Origin: Cylindrotheca closterium
Taxonomy: Eukaryota > Bacillariophyta > Bacillariophyceae > Bacillariales > Bacillariaceae
Length of the DNA: 64,000 bases
Direction of reading: 5' to 3'
Assembly: GCA_933822405.4 (NCBI GenBank)
Contig: CAKOGP040001557.1
Location: 407,330 to 471,329, forward strand
The notes beneath the pieces were generated by a model. It was not told where the DNA came from and did no database searches. It saw nothing but the letters and a program-made list of their open reading frames with translations. The position numbers and the translations under genes were made by a program. Shown here one piece after another: positions 11,772 to 21,983 of the stretch (position 1 is the first letter of the stretch; every line of letters begins with the position of its first letter).

Positions 11772-12229
11772 ATGTCATTTTGGGGCTCTTTGAATATATA
11801 TATAAGTCTGAGATGCAGTAGCCAGCCATGACTTGGTTGGAGATTGCTGTTCTTTTCTTGGGACTATTTCTATTCGATTATAATTTGTATAATACCTTTT
11901 TATATTTTTTTGAATACTTCTGTACGAGAACACTACAGTACCTTATTGTGAATTTCTGATCGCATTCAAAGGATGCCATGATTTCTAGTACCTGTGCTAT
12001 TATACAGGTCGATACGAATAAACGTATCGTATTTTAGAAGTTGTACTCTGAATCAGGAGGGTCTGAGAAACGGTATCCACACCTTTTCGTTTTGCTACTG
12101 TAGCAACACATTGTTCTGAAAGGAAGCTAGGATAATATGGGCACGGCATACATTTCAAAAATGTATATTTGGTAAATGAAATCTTAAAAGTCAATCGTCT
12201 CAAGATGAATCTCTTGGAATGATTCCCAA

Positions 12230-12800
12230 GAACTGAATTACGAAGCGGTGGTGCAATAATAGTGCACATTCCCTTTGTTTTTGCTTTGGACAAGGCTTCA
12301 TCTCCAACCTTTGTCGATATTGCATTCAGTGGCACCATCACTGTTCCCAAGCTAAAGCACTGATCGCAAGTACCTTTGGAAATACACTCCAATGAGCCTG
12401 GCAGGCCCACAGTTTGGAGAGTGAAACAACGACCGAGTCCCGCTGCGGGACTATCTTTGATGGATGTTTGATGGATGTTGCTTTGCGGACAGAAACGGCT
12501 TCCACCAAGGCGATGCAGCTATCCCAGGCAGTTTCGCAAATCGTAGTCACAGAAGAGGGGATCTTGATCCTTTGTTAGGAATGGCAAGAATGGAAAGCTC
12601 CCAAGCAAATTACCTTTTTCAAACTCTACTTTCGTCAGGAGGGTGACATCATAAAAATGCCCTTTGTCCAATGGATTTCATTGTGTTGTTACAAATGTTG
12701 ATTGCCGGCAAAGTTTCGCACAAACCAAAGGCAAAACAATCAATTTCGATGAGGCCTTCGGGCAGAGTTCCTTCCCGCAAAATCGAACATTAGCTTCACA
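12230..12800 (-). pseudogene. Decayed second BspA-type LRR copy
   Basis: Short minus-strand pieces in different frames still read like the neighbouring LRR gene. These include LPEGLIEIDCFAFGL followed by CETLPAINI and MKSIGQRAFL then a stop (12775-12650), TICETAWDSCIALVEAV (about 12545-12490), and LPGSLECISKGTCDQCFSL plus TVMVPLNAISTKVGDEAL (12405-12295). Several stops and frame changes separate them. This is an old, non-functional paralog. Together with the frameshifted copy on the other side of H3 it indicates a local LRR family in decay. Confidence 0.7.
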
Positions 12801-13174
12801 CTCTATTAGGCATTACCTGAAGGCCTGGGGCAACCATCAATTTTTCAACACTTCTTCGCCCTTGTTACCTTAATAACGTTGATGGTCATTTACCTCCATC
12901 TTCCGCTTGTGCAATGCATGCAAAAAGTGCGGTGCACCGACAGTCGATGTAGTCAACTTTTTTCGATCAGCAACCATCGCATCGAAGTCTTCATGTTGTA
13001 GGTACCAGGTATCTGGTCGGTACCGGCACACAGGTACCGTATCGGTACAGAGAAAGGTTAGCATGATGGCACCATATTCAATGTATGTAAATAAATAACA
13101 TCATATAAAAAAGAACTATGGTACTTATACAACGGCTACACACAAACACAAGTGAAGGAAAGCAAAATCCAGAT
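12801..13174. other. Gene-free stretch with clustered GGTACC words
   Basis: No gene is seen. Between about 13008 and 13066 the words GGTACCAGG, GGTACCGG, CAGGTACCG and CGGTACAG follow each other within 60 bp and make several short overlapping palindromes. The region is downstream of the disordered-protein gene (stop at 13175). Confidence 0.5.
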
Positions 13175-16100
13175 CTAGTCTCGTGGTGAACTCAAACTGG
13201 CCCTCAAGGAATTCATTCGCTTTGCCTTGGCTTCTTCGATAGCCTTTTGCGCTTCGCTCTTTTGCGGCTCAAAAGGCAAATGAGCTCGTGATCTCGTGGG
13301 AGTCGAAGTCGTTACGGACAGTCGGGCCGCTCTGGCTTCTTCGGCTGCAATTTGGGAAGAACTCTTGGGTGTATCAAACGGAAGCATTTGCGGACGCTCG
13401 CTGCTTGGGGTTTCTGGAGAAGTGACAATTCGAGCTGGCTTGGGGAAGGCACCAGTAGATTCTTCCATCGGACGGGGCTTGAAGGAAGAACCACCAGTAG
13501 GAGTCGAGTTTTGGGTTTCCATCATCTCTTCCGCCTTCTTGGCGGCATACTTTTCGGCAGCTCGTGAAATGGAAGTACTGGCTTGTGATCTGGCACCTAC
13601 CACACTTCCACCACCATTCTCAGCCTTCTTCTTTTCCAAGAACTGTTGCCACTTGGTGGATGACGCACTTCCAGCAGTTGAACTTGGAGAAGCGCCCAAA
13701 GAACTCCGTTGACCATACGAAGCAGAACTTCGTTGACCATACGAAGCAGAACTTCCAGCATCCGAACCAGGAGACCTTCTCTTACCCTTGCTCGAAACCA
13801 CTGCTTTCATGGCCATGGATTCCAAAAACGCAGCCTTCGAACCACTCATTTCATCGGAAATGACGCTACTCACGTCGCTCTTGCTCGAGCGCGTCCTCGA
13901 CCTCGATCGATCTCGAACTTCCTTGGGAGTGTTCTCGGTGGTAATGGATTCTCCATCAATTTCCTCATGAATCATATCGGGTCGACCGCAGAGGGCGGCT
14001 AGTCGCGAACCACTCTGCGGGGAGGTCCCGTTCATTGCCCTATTGGTAGGGAGGATTGGGGCCGCACACGCTTGCAGCCTCCCCATAAAAGTATTTGGTC
14101 CTTGCATAGCTGCCGTGCTGGCTTCCGATGCTACTTCCGATTGCTTGTCTTGATCTTGGCGGTCTGCTTCCGCCGCTTGCTTTCTAGCCAAAAAGGTCTT
14201 CCATTCCGAAGACTTGCGATTATCTTCTTCATTCCCCTCAGGAGTATTACCCGCACTGCGTCGTCCTCGGACAGGCGACGTATCTCGTTTGGGTCCTTTC
14301 AATTTTGGGATTCCCTTGGTGGACTTTGGAGCTTGTTCTTGTTTGTCGTCTTCCACTTCATCGTCCAGGTCCACTGGACCACCACCACGCGGTGACTTAA
14401 AATATTCCGCATCCTCGTCGTCCACCTTTTCCTTCTTGACTTGCACCAGAGGAGAAGGAGCCCTCATCTTGTTAGATTCCGATTCTGAATTCTCGTCTTC
14501 GTAAATCATCAACTTTTCGTCTTGCCCTTCTCCCTCCAAGAGTCCAGTACCACCAAAGTCAGCAGTATCTGACGCATCTTGGGTATTGACATTACCATCG
14601 TCTTGACGTGGAACTGCCTTGCCATCGGGACTTCCAGTACTGACCCAGCCGAGATCCGGATCCCAGCGCTTTCCTGCTTGAAGCAATCGAGCGCTGGCCG
14701 CCTTCATGGTCTCAGCCCATCCTTGTGGATCTTGACCGGTAGGAGCCGCCATTCCACGACCACGGTGGTCCACTTGTGCTGCTGCTGCTGCTGCTGCTGC
14801 TGGTGGCGGTGTTGATAGCTCATCCGCGGTAGTATAGTGTGGAATAGGAGGAGCATTTGGATCACCATAATCCACCCATCCTCGTTGCGGATCCCAAGTA
14901 CGATTGTTTTCGGCAGCTGCCTTTTGCATCGTTTCTTGCCAACCACGAACTTGATTGCCTGATCTTGTGCGTTGGATTTCAGCAGCCTTTTGTTGCTGCA
15001 TGCGCTTTTGGGCTTGACCTGGTCGTCTGGCACGAGTCGAAGTTGTGGCATTGGTAGCCGCAGTCTTGTAACTACCAACCGTCATGTGATCGGGCACATT
15101 GCCAGGATTCAAACTGACACCTCCATAGCTTGATTCAGTCGACTTGAGGTAGGTATCAATGTCGTCCAGTTCTTGATTCTCATCATTGATTTGAGTCTTG
15201 TTGGCTTGGTTAGCAGACATGGGGCCGAGCAATTGTGCTGCCATGTCATCTTCGAGTTTCTTTTCTTCGCGAATGTCTCCCGTATCCGCCATGGCCAAAT
15301 CCCGAAGGACTTCTTCTTCCGTCATGACTCCTCTGGAAGTAGCGCCTGGAGGAGGTGGTGGTGGCATCCAGTTTTCGTCTTCAGGGTTTTCTTCCGAATC
15401 TTCCTCCTCATCGTTGCTGCCCGAGGCCACGGCAGCCGCTCCCACCGCGGCAGCACCCGCCACGGCAGCTCCAGCCGCCAGAGCACGATTGTTATTGTCA
15501 CTGGCAGCAGGAGCAGCAGGAGTTGACTTGGCGTTCTTGGGCTCCACACCCGAGACTTTGACAAATCGCTTCTTTTTGAACGACGGAAGAATCGATTTCT
15601 TCTTCTTGGTTTTCTTGGCGTCCGCTGCAGGATCTTCTTCGACTGGTTCCTTGTAGCCTTCTGCGTCCACCTTGCGGACTGCATCGTAATAGTTGATGCC
15701 CGAATTGGAAAATTCCGGCTTTTCAATTTCTGGTTCTTCTTCCGGCTCGTCGGTCACCTTCTTTTTGGAAAAGAATTTTGCGAGACCCTTCTTTTTGGAA
15801 GGAGACTTGGCTTGTTCTTGAGATGCTTCGAGACCTTCTCGTCGCTCGCGCAAGACTTGATTGGCAGCGTCGGTAGGAGTGACATTGAGCGAAATGAGCT
15901 TGATGAACTTGCGCTTTTCTGGTTGAGAGAACGAGTTGTAGATAGTATTTTGGGCATACTCGTCGTCCGGGAACTCTTGAGGTGAGGTTCGGACTTCCTT
16001 CTTGTAGTCTTCTCGAGCTTTGTCGTTCAAGTTTTGGAGTAGCAACTTCCTCTTGGTAGTGTCTTCGGATAGTGGTGGAGCAGTTTCTTGCGCCACCTTT

Positions 16101-16501
16101 TTGGAAATGGGTTTTCTTAGACGAGGTTCCACATATTCCACTTCAATGGACGTGTGTTCGTCCGCTCCCGTTCTAAAGGCAGCGTCCGGAATGCTGCGAG
16201 GACCCGTGGGCTTTTCCTCCTTACTTTTAGGAGTCATGCCACATATTTGTCCGACAGTGGTCATGGTATAATCGCAGAGATTGTTCTCAGCCAGGTTAGC
16301 GCCAATGTCTTCTGTTACATTGCAGAGCATCATTTCGGTACGACGATCTTCAATGCGTTCGTCCATGGGTTTGTCCTCTACCGAACCTTCATCGCTGATG
16401 ATTTCCAAAGGTATGTCGTCTCGCTTTTGAGGATACGGCGTTGGACTTTTCGTTGTACTCGTACTGGTATTGGTCTTGTTTCTTCTCAGCAGCGACGTCA
16501 T
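13175..16501 (-). CDS. Large, mostly disordered protein with tandem Trp motifs (1108 aa, unknown function)
   Basis: One uninterrupted frame from the ATG at 16501. The protein is dominated by charged, Ser, Pro and Ala-rich segments, including polyalanine and polyproline runs. Residues ~140-230 (KRKLLLQNLNDKAREDYKKE, PEKRKFIKLISLNVTP) look helical. Several motif pairs are visible: GW(Q/A)ETM...W(D)P..GWV at about 519-550 and 594-628; W(K/Q)xFLxxK twice in the C-terminal half; SASYGQRS in direct repeat; and FD/EP.KS..QxAxEEAxAxR twice near the end. There is no signal peptide or membrane segment. Lys-rich patches (KKKKSILPSFKKKRF) could be nuclear or membrane binding. I do not recognise a family. 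It could be a scaffold or cytoskeletal linker, which is a guess. Confidence 0.85.
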   Translation of the reverse strand: MTSLLRRNKTNTSTSTTKSPTPYPQKRDDIPLEIISDEGSVEDKPMDERIEDRRTEMMLCNVTEDIGANLAENNLCDYTMTTVGQICGMTPKSKEEKPTGPRSIPDAAFRTGADEHTSIEVEYVEPRLRKPISKKVAQETAPPLSEDTTKRKLLLQNLNDKAREDYKKEVRTSPQEFPDDEYAQNTIYNSFSQPEKRKFIKLISLNVTPTDAANQVLRERREGLEASQEQAKSPSKKKGLAKFFSKKKVTDEPEEEPEIEKPEFSNSGINYYDAVRKVDAEGYKEPVEEDPAADAKKTKKKKSILPSFKKKRFVKVSGVEPKNAKSTPAAPAASDNNNRALAAGAAVAGAAAVGAAAVASGSNDEEEDSEENPEDENWMPPPPPPGATSRGVMTEEEVLRDLAMADTGDIREEKKLEDDMAAQLLGPMSANQANKTQINDENQELDDIDTYLKSTESSYGGVSLNPGNVPDHMTVGSYKTAATNATTSTRARRPGQAQKRMQQQKAAEIQRTRSGNQVRGWQETMQKAAAENNRTWDPQRGWVDYGDPNAPPIPHYTTADELSTPPPAAAAAAAAQVDHRGRGMAAPTGQDPQGWAETMKAASARLLQAGKRWDPDLGWVSTGSPDGKAVPRQDDGNVNTQDASDTADFGGTGLLEGEGQDEKLMIYEDENSESESNKMRAPSPLVQVKKEKVDDEDAEYFKSPRGGGPVDLDDEVEDDKQEQAPKSTKGIPKLKGPKRDTSPVRGRRSAGNTPEGNEEDNRKSSEWKTFLARKQAAEADRQDQDKQSEVASEASTAAMQGPNTFMGRLQACAAPILPTNRAMNGTSPQSGSRLAALCGRPDMIHEEIDGESITTENTPKEVRDRSRSRTRSSKSDVSSVISDEMSGSKAAFLESMAMKAVVSSKGKRRSPGSDAGSSASYGQRSSASYGQRSSLGASPSSTAGSASSTKWQQFLEKKKAENGGGSVVGARSQASTSISRAAEKYAAKKAEEMMETQNSTPTGGSSFKPRPMEESTGAFPKPARIVTSPETPSSERPQMLPFDTPKSSSQIAAEEARAARLSVTTSTPTRSRAHLPFEPQKSEAQKAIEEAKAKRMNSLRASLSSPRD

Positions 16502-17370
16502 GGTTTTGGTGATGAATTGCTGTTATTGCTGCTATTGTTTGAAAGTTGAGAGTGACGTGAAACAGAGTTGTTCACACAAGGAGTATGCAAGGAATATGCA
16601 AGGAGTATGCAATCTGCAATCTGCAATGCAATGTGCTATGATTGATATCTGCGTTGAGGTTTTCCAGCAAAGCAACAATCAACTGCTTACACCGACGAAG
16701 CAAAACAGAAACAGAAACAGAAACTGAAAAACTGGCAATGCGATTTGACGGCGAATGGTCGTCAATTCAAGTACTGAATGCAGCCAAGAGGAATGTGAAT
16801 CGTATGGGGAACGAGCAATGCAAACCCCAGTAGCAGTGGTGCGTTGTTTCAGTTGGATATTCGTATGCAGCGGGGAGTCGTTCTGGGTGCTGGAATTGGT
16901 TTCCATGGAGTCGTTGAGTTCCAATGTCAGTTATTGTCTTGCGAGTCAGAAACTTGGACTGGCTCGGTGCACCTTTTGGTACGCTTTCTACGGTAGATTC
17001 ATGTGTAAGACTCGCTTCGGTGCAAGCAAACTTCTAATTATTCCCAGCATTTGAAAACTTCTTAAGTAAGCACGAATCGATGGCCATAAGTACTATGCGT
17101 TGATGTGTCCGTTGGATTCTGACGACTCGGAACTCATTGGATTTTTTGACAGGAGTGAATGAGCCGTCCGTCATCGTCAGTCATACGACATATTCGACGA
17201 CTCCAACGACCAGAATTGAAAGTTCACTCCGATTTGGAAAAGTGAGATGGATCAACGCATACGGTACCTGGTACTGGTACCAGGTAGAGAATGATAACAG
17301 CAGTATCATATGCTCTAGTATACAAACCGTCTCCGTCCACTGGCGGAATGGAGTAGCAAAATTTGTGTCT
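16502..17370. other. Intergenic region between two minus-strand genes
   Basis: About 870 bp without a supportable gene. It holds a short direct repetition (GGAGTATGCAAGGAATATGCAAGGAGTATGCAATCTGCAATCTGCAATG, 16578-16628), a (GAAACA)-like run at 16706-16730, and the palindrome at 17265-17286. It would contain the promoter of the disordered-protein gene and the 3' end of the SAC gene. Confidence 0.5.
17265..17286. repeat. Perfect 10-bp inverted repeat, 2-bp spacer
   Basis: TACCTGGTAC and GTACCAGGTA are exact reverse complements separated by TG. It lies just downstream of the SAC-gene stop. It is the longest of many GTAC-centred palindromes in the intergenic parts of this window. It may be a protein-binding site or a remnant of a short interspersed element. 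Function unknown. Confidence 0.7.
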
Positions 17371-20300
17371 CTACTCCTCTTCTTCCTCTTGATCATCTTC
17401 ATCATCGCTCCAGTCATACTCCTCCTCGTCGTCGTCATTTTCGACACTGTATTCGTCCCCATCTTGGTCTTGTCTATTGCTCCAAGAATCGATCATTTTC
17501 GTTGCCATACGCTCCACCAGATTCCAATCGTGCCTCCAAATATCTTGGAAATATAGCACACCCAAGAACAAGGACATTCCCATTGCCACGGTCATGGGAG
17601 CTTTCAAGCCAATGAACAAAATGCTCAAGACATTGGTCCGCGTCACGGTGGGATGTCGTTGGTGGGGTGCCAATTTCTCGACCATGAGCCAGCTGTTGTT
17701 GTTGGAATCATTGGAATCGGTATTTGTTGTAGCAACAGTAGAAGACGATGATTTTGATTCAGTAGTAGTAGAAGCCTCCTCAGCATCCTCCACCAAAGAC
17801 CACCAAGGAAGGTCCGAAGTAGAACGATCGTCCATGGCTTTCAAGGCGCGGGTCGATGAAAAGCCAAACTTCAGTTTGGTACCAGCTGTGGTGGTGGTTG
17901 TGGTGGAAGTCCTCTCGGACTTGGCACGACTTCTCAAGTGTTCTTGCAAGTCTCCTGGAACCCACCGCAAGTCCAAAGCATCCTGTTCGTCATCTTCTTC
18001 TTCTTGTTGGTCGTGGTCAACATTATCATCTCCTGTCTCACCACCAATAGTACCTGGCAACAGAGATGGATGTGGCTGAAATAGACCACCCAAAAAGGAC
18101 CGACGCGTCGCAAAAATGTTGCCTTCTTCCTTGTCTGGGTCGTCGTCGTTGTCTGCACCACTATCCTTGTGGCTTGACGATGATTCTCCATTCGTAGTAA
18201 AACTAGCATATCCCACCATGAGATCCATTCCTTCTTGTCGGTCGGCATCCATGAAATTATTCAAATAGTATCGCTGCAGCGAATTCATACCATCGTCCAA
18301 GGCTCCCAGTTTGGTCCGTTGGCCAGTTCTTGTAAAGTCACGTTTCAAGGCATTTGTCCCAGCGTACAAGCGACTAATCTCATCGGCATTGTCAGCCCAC
18401 AAGGCACGATGGTTTATTTCGGATTGGGGCCAGGGCAAGGACAATTGTTTGGATTTTCGAAATTGCTTTTGAAGCTGCTTCTTTTCTTTTTTCGTTTGCG
18501 TGTTATTGTTGGCTCCCAGTAACTGATCAAACAAGACGTAGCGTCCCAAGATGCTCTGGACCACATTGGTTCGATCCAAACAATCCATGCAGTTGGTCCG
18601 GACGACGGAAGTTTGTTTGGACTCAATTTGGTATCCAATATTTGTATTCTTCTTCTTGTTGTTCTTCTTCTTGTCCTTGTCATTTTTTGTAGTAGTGCCG
18701 GTAGTAGAAACCACGAAGTAGTTGTGCGCCATCAAATATGGTTCCAAATCTTTCAGCAGAATACTCAAACGATCCCATTTTCCATTCTTGACTTCGGCAT
18801 GAAAGTCATACCAAACGTGCTTGACCAAGGGGGCCTTGATTCCTTTTGCAGCAGTAGTACTACTACTATTGGTGCTGCTGCTACTACTACTACTACTACT
18901 ATGGATTTCCAACACTGCTTGAAGGACTTCATCAAAGGCTTTTCCCAATCGACCTTGGTCGCTCTGTTTGTCGACCAGATTCACAAAGACCATTTCGGAC
19001 TCATTATTCTCATCTTTTGCTTTTTGGTGGTTGTTGCTGTTGCTGTTGCTGTTGTTGGGTTTGCCCTTTCTTCCTTCCTGTAGCACATAATGGGCCTGTT
19101 GTTCCAACAAGTGCCATCTTAAGGCCCGGGCTTGGGCCAATGGATCGGTTCCAATGTGGACTTTGGGACGATACGTCTTGACATCGGCTGGACTGGACCA
19201 TCGAATTGGGATACTGCCACGGGTTTGGACATGAGAGGCAATCCTGTCAATAGTGGTGCCGTCAGTTTCATTTTGTTGGGACTTTAAGAGAAGTACTTGC
19301 TCTGTTTCCACATAGTTTGCCACAGCACCATTGGAATCGGCGCCTCGTCGGGTGAAGCGTGTCCCAGCTCGAAAGCGACTCCGCCGACTGATCAAAAGTT
19401 GGGTATATGTGCAGCGTGGAGACTTCGATTTTTCCTCGTCGTTGTCATCGTCGTTTGTACTGCCACAGGTAATATCGGATTGAATTCCCACAAAGGCCGA
19501 AGTCACAGGAATGGTATGGTCCAATAAAAAGTAAATGCAAGGATCCATCCGACTTGGATCTTGCTCGAATTCTTCAAAATTGCATTTGGCCAATATCGGT
19601 TCGACCGCCAATTGATTCCAAAAGAAGCGAGGGTCGGGATTGGCCGTCCACCAATGCGGCTCGGAATCGGATTTTCGTGATCGCTTTCTTTCTCGTTGCT
19701 GCTGCTGTTGTTGGTGGTGTACCAAAAAGGACGACTGCAAGGATTTGGTCATGTCGCGAACAATGGGTGGATTCTTGGAACAGATTGCCAAAGAGTCCTC
19801 TTGGTCTCCTCTTCGCTCCTCCTCATTGTCATTCACCATACTCTTATTATTCTGACAACAATAGAAATCGTGTTGCTTCCAGGCCTTTCGCAATAATCGC
19901 AATTGCCGTATTTCTTCCTTGATTTGAATTGGTGACAGTTCTTGTTGTGCTTTGGAATTGGACAAGTGGACCACCTCCAATTGCTGCACCTTGTCAATCT
20001 TCCACCAATTTTGAATGGTTCGCAAGGGTGGTGCATCAAAGACATTCCGGGTCTTGGCAATTAAGACCAGTAAGATTCCTGTAGGAACCTTGTAGAATCC
20101 ATATATTCCTTCGACTGGTACCCAACCATTCATTTCGGACGACGACGTTGGTGGTTTTGGCTGTGGCGGAATCGTCATTGGGATACTGCTATTACCCTCC
20201 TCTACTAGCTCGGCCATCCAATCGCCTTCTTCATTGACCCATATGCATACTCTTTGATTTGTGTGGGGATCCATCAACCACACAATCGAGTCTGCAGCAT

Positions 20301-20703
20301 TAGGATGGTGGTGATCCACATCACCATCCTTCTCACTGGAATTTTCCTTGTCTTGTTTGTAGACCAGCAGTGAATTGCTGCTGAAATCAAAGTCCGCCCC
20401 TATTATTGACGATTCTTTGCCTTGTTGCCTTTTGTTTGCCTTTTTGGTACTTATCGTCTTGCTTTCCGTGCTGCCGCGGGTTGGTGAAGCAAATATGGAA
20501 TGCTTGGTATGATGTGATCCAAACCCAGAAACGATCGTTCGCTTCTTGGGTTTTTCAGCTGGCTCATTTTTAGGTGATATTATGCTCGTCAATGGTGATA
20601 TTGAAGAAGACGAGGATATTGAAAGCTGAATGTTGGAAAGCGCAAAAAGTACCCATAAAATTGTTGGTATCAGCTTGGATGATGCATAATGCCGCCGTAT
20701 CAT
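17371..20703 (-). CDS. SAC-domain phosphoinositide phosphatase (1110 aa)
   Basis: A single frame from the ATG at 20703. The catalytic CX5R signature of the SAC family, CMDCLDRTN, is at residues 705-713, preceded by VVRTN and followed by VVQSILGRY. Other SAC landmarks are YFLLDHTIPVTSAFVGIQ (~391-408), SRRSRFRAGTRFTRRGAD (~439-456), ETEQVL and VWYDFHAEVKNGKWDRLS. Residues 10-30 are hydrophobic and could be a signal peptide or anchor. A second hydrophobic stretch (VLSILFIGLKAPMTVAMGMS) lies near the C-terminus, before an acidic tail. Low-complexity Ser, Asn, Lys and Asp insertions make it about twice the length of yeast Sac1. Family role: removal of phosphate from PI4P and related lipids at ER or Golgi membranes. 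Preference for PI4P is inferred only. Confidence 0.9.
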   Translation of the reverse strand: MIRRHYASSKLIPTILWVLFALSNIQLSISSSSSISPLTSIISPKNEPAEKPKKRTIVSGFGSHHTKHSIFASPTRGSTESKTISTKKANKRQQGKESSIIGADFDFSSNSLLVYKQDKENSSEKDGDVDHHHPNAADSIVWLMDPHTNQRVCIWVNEEGDWMAELVEEGNSSIPMTIPPQPKPPTSSSEMNGWVPVEGIYGFYKVPTGILLVLIAKTRNVFDAPPLRTIQNWWKIDKVQQLEVVHLSNSKAQQELSPIQIKEEIRQLRLLRKAWKQHDFYCCQNNKSMVNDNEEERRGDQEDSLAICSKNPPIVRDMTKSLQSSFLVHHQQQQQQRERKRSRKSDSEPHWWTANPDPRFFWNQLAVEPILAKCNFEEFEQDPSRMDPCIYFLLDHTIPVTSAFVGIQSDITCGSTNDDDNDEEKSKSPRCTYTQLLISRRSRFRAGTRFTRRGADSNGAVANYVETEQVLLLKSQQNETDGTTIDRIASHVQTRGSIPIRWSSPADVKTYRPKVHIGTDPLAQARALRWHLLEQQAHYVLQEGRKGKPNNSNSNSNNHQKAKDENNESEMVFVNLVDKQSDQGRLGKAFDEVLQAVLEIHSSSSSSSSSTNSSSTTAAKGIKAPLVKHVWYDFHAEVKNGKWDRLSILLKDLEPYLMAHNYFVVSTTGTTTKNDKDKKKNNKKKNTNIGYQIESKQTSVVRTNCMDCLDRTNVVQSILGRYVLFDQLLGANNNTQTKKEKKQLQKQFRKSKQLSLPWPQSEINHRALWADNADEISRLYAGTNALKRDFTRTGQRTKLGALDDGMNSLQRYYLNNFMDADRQEGMDLMVGYASFTTNGESSSSHKDSGADNDDDPDKEEGNIFATRRSFLGGLFQPHPSLLPGTIGGETGDDNVDHDQQEEEDDEQDALDLRWVPGDLQEHLRSRAKSERTSTTTTTTAGTKLKFGFSSTRALKAMDDRSTSDLPWWSLVEDAEEASTTTESKSSSSTVATTNTDSNDSNNNSWLMVEKLAPHQRHPTVTRTNVLSILFIGLKAPMTVAMGMSLFLGVLYFQDIWRHDWNLVERMATKMIDSWSNRQDQDGDEYSVENDDDEEEYDWSDDEDDQEEEEE

Positions 20704-21118
20704 GTTTGTGATATTGTGTCAGCCGGAATCAGAAAGATGCTGGGATTTTATTCGCAGCCTCGAATGATGGACGAGGAATTAATTTCTTTGTATGACAGTG
20801 GCACTTGGTAGCTGATGCAACAAATCGGCAACCGGTGGCAGCTCGAGGAAGGTAGCTGGTACGGTGCAATGAAAAATGATTTCAATAAAATATTGTCGTT
20901 TTGCCACGTGTAGTCGAGGGACTCCATTCACGAGTGAAGAGTCACGAGTCACGAATGCACGAAATGAATTTTCGAAACCGAACCCCATCAACATCACAAC
21001 GACGTTATATTTATCCGTCAAGAACCCTTTCTTTGGAAACAGCCGTTCGGAGCAGCTTGCTACCAAAAGCCTTCCTTCATCCAGCCTTTATTCAAGAAAC
21101 TTATAGAAAACGACAGCG
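20704..21118. promoter_or_regulatory. Divergent promoter region, SAC phosphatase / plastid protein
   Basis: About 415 bp between two head-to-head ATGs must carry both promoters. No TATA box stands out. GAGTCACGAGTCACGA near 20937-20953 is a short direct repeat that could be a bZIP-type site. This is inference. Confidence 0.4.
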
Positions 21119-21826
21119 ATGGCACACTACTTTGCCTTGTTCATCCTATCATGGATATCATTTCCCATCAGATCTTCCATGGCCTTCCTCCTCCCTTCAA
21201 ACGCTGGAAGTTTGTCTTATGCCAAAGCCAACCTTCCTTCAAAGAAGACGAGTTCTACTACTCAGCACTACTTCAAGAGTCCACTTGTCCAAGAAGCTCT
21301 CGATCAATGCATATTAGATCGCAACGTCGATCCCGATCAAATGATTGATTTGCTTGAGAATTTGTCGAACGAGCACGATCTTCGCCCGAACCAATCCTAT
21401 GACTGCCAGCGAGATTTGCAAGGATCTTTTGAATTTGTGTTCAGTTCCTCCATTGCAGAGATTCCTCTAATTGGTAAAAGGTTATTTCGTGGATACTATC
21501 TTCCCATGCGCGAAATCATTCATTTTGATTTTACAAATCTAACAATGGGGATGGAAGTCAAGTTGTTGCCCCTGCCCAACTTTCCCACCTTTACGTTGCA
21601 GGGCCATGACCTTCAATGGCATCCTAACGAGGCCCAACTGACCTATCAGTTTGACGGCAAGGACAATACAAGTGTCTGGAATATCTTGTATGCCGATGGC
21701 AACATGTTGGTGGCCAAATGTTCCGTCCATTTGGGATTGGTGGTCTTGCGACGCATTCCGCCACTGGAACTGCAAGCATTGAACGAGGAACGTGGACATA
21801 CTACTACTGCTACTACTGACAACTAG
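21119..21826 (+). CDS. Plastid-targeted PAP/fibrillin-like protein
   Basis: 235 residues in one exon. The N-terminus has a hydrophobic signal-like stretch (YFALFILSWISF) followed by SSMAFLLPS. This resembles the ASAFAP-type cleavage motif (Phe after the signal site) of diatom plastid proteins, then a Lys/Ser/Thr-rich transit-like segment. The mature part (DLQGSFEFVFSSS, LIGKRLFRGYYLPMREIIHF, WNILYADGNMLVAKC, GLVVLRRIP) resembles the PAP/fibrillin lipid-associated fold. Fibrillins sit on thylakoids or plastoglobules and bind lipids. The family assignment is moderate and the plastid address is good. It converges with the next gene, with 157 bp between the stops. Confidence 0.7.
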   Translation: MAHYFALFILSWISFPIRSSMAFLLPSNAGSLSYAKANLPSKKTSSTTQHYFKSPLVQEALDQCILDRNVDPDQMIDLLENLSNEHDLRPNQSYDCQRDLQGSFEFVFSSSIAEIPLIGKRLFRGYYLPMREIIHFDFTNLTMGMEVKLLPLPNFPTFTLQGHDLQWHPNEAQLTYQFDGKDNTSVWNILYADGNMLVAKCSVHLGLVVLRRIPPLELQALNEERGHTTTATTDN

Positions 21827-21983
21827 AGCGATGCAACTATTGCGTGAGTATGACATTTACCAAATGGTCCAATCAGCGATTGGTTCCACACTATCATTAC
21901 GTTGTACAGATCAACTCTAAAACGCACACGCTATACAAGTAGTTCTACTTCATTGCTGCCTCCGTTTTTACATCTTGCATTTG

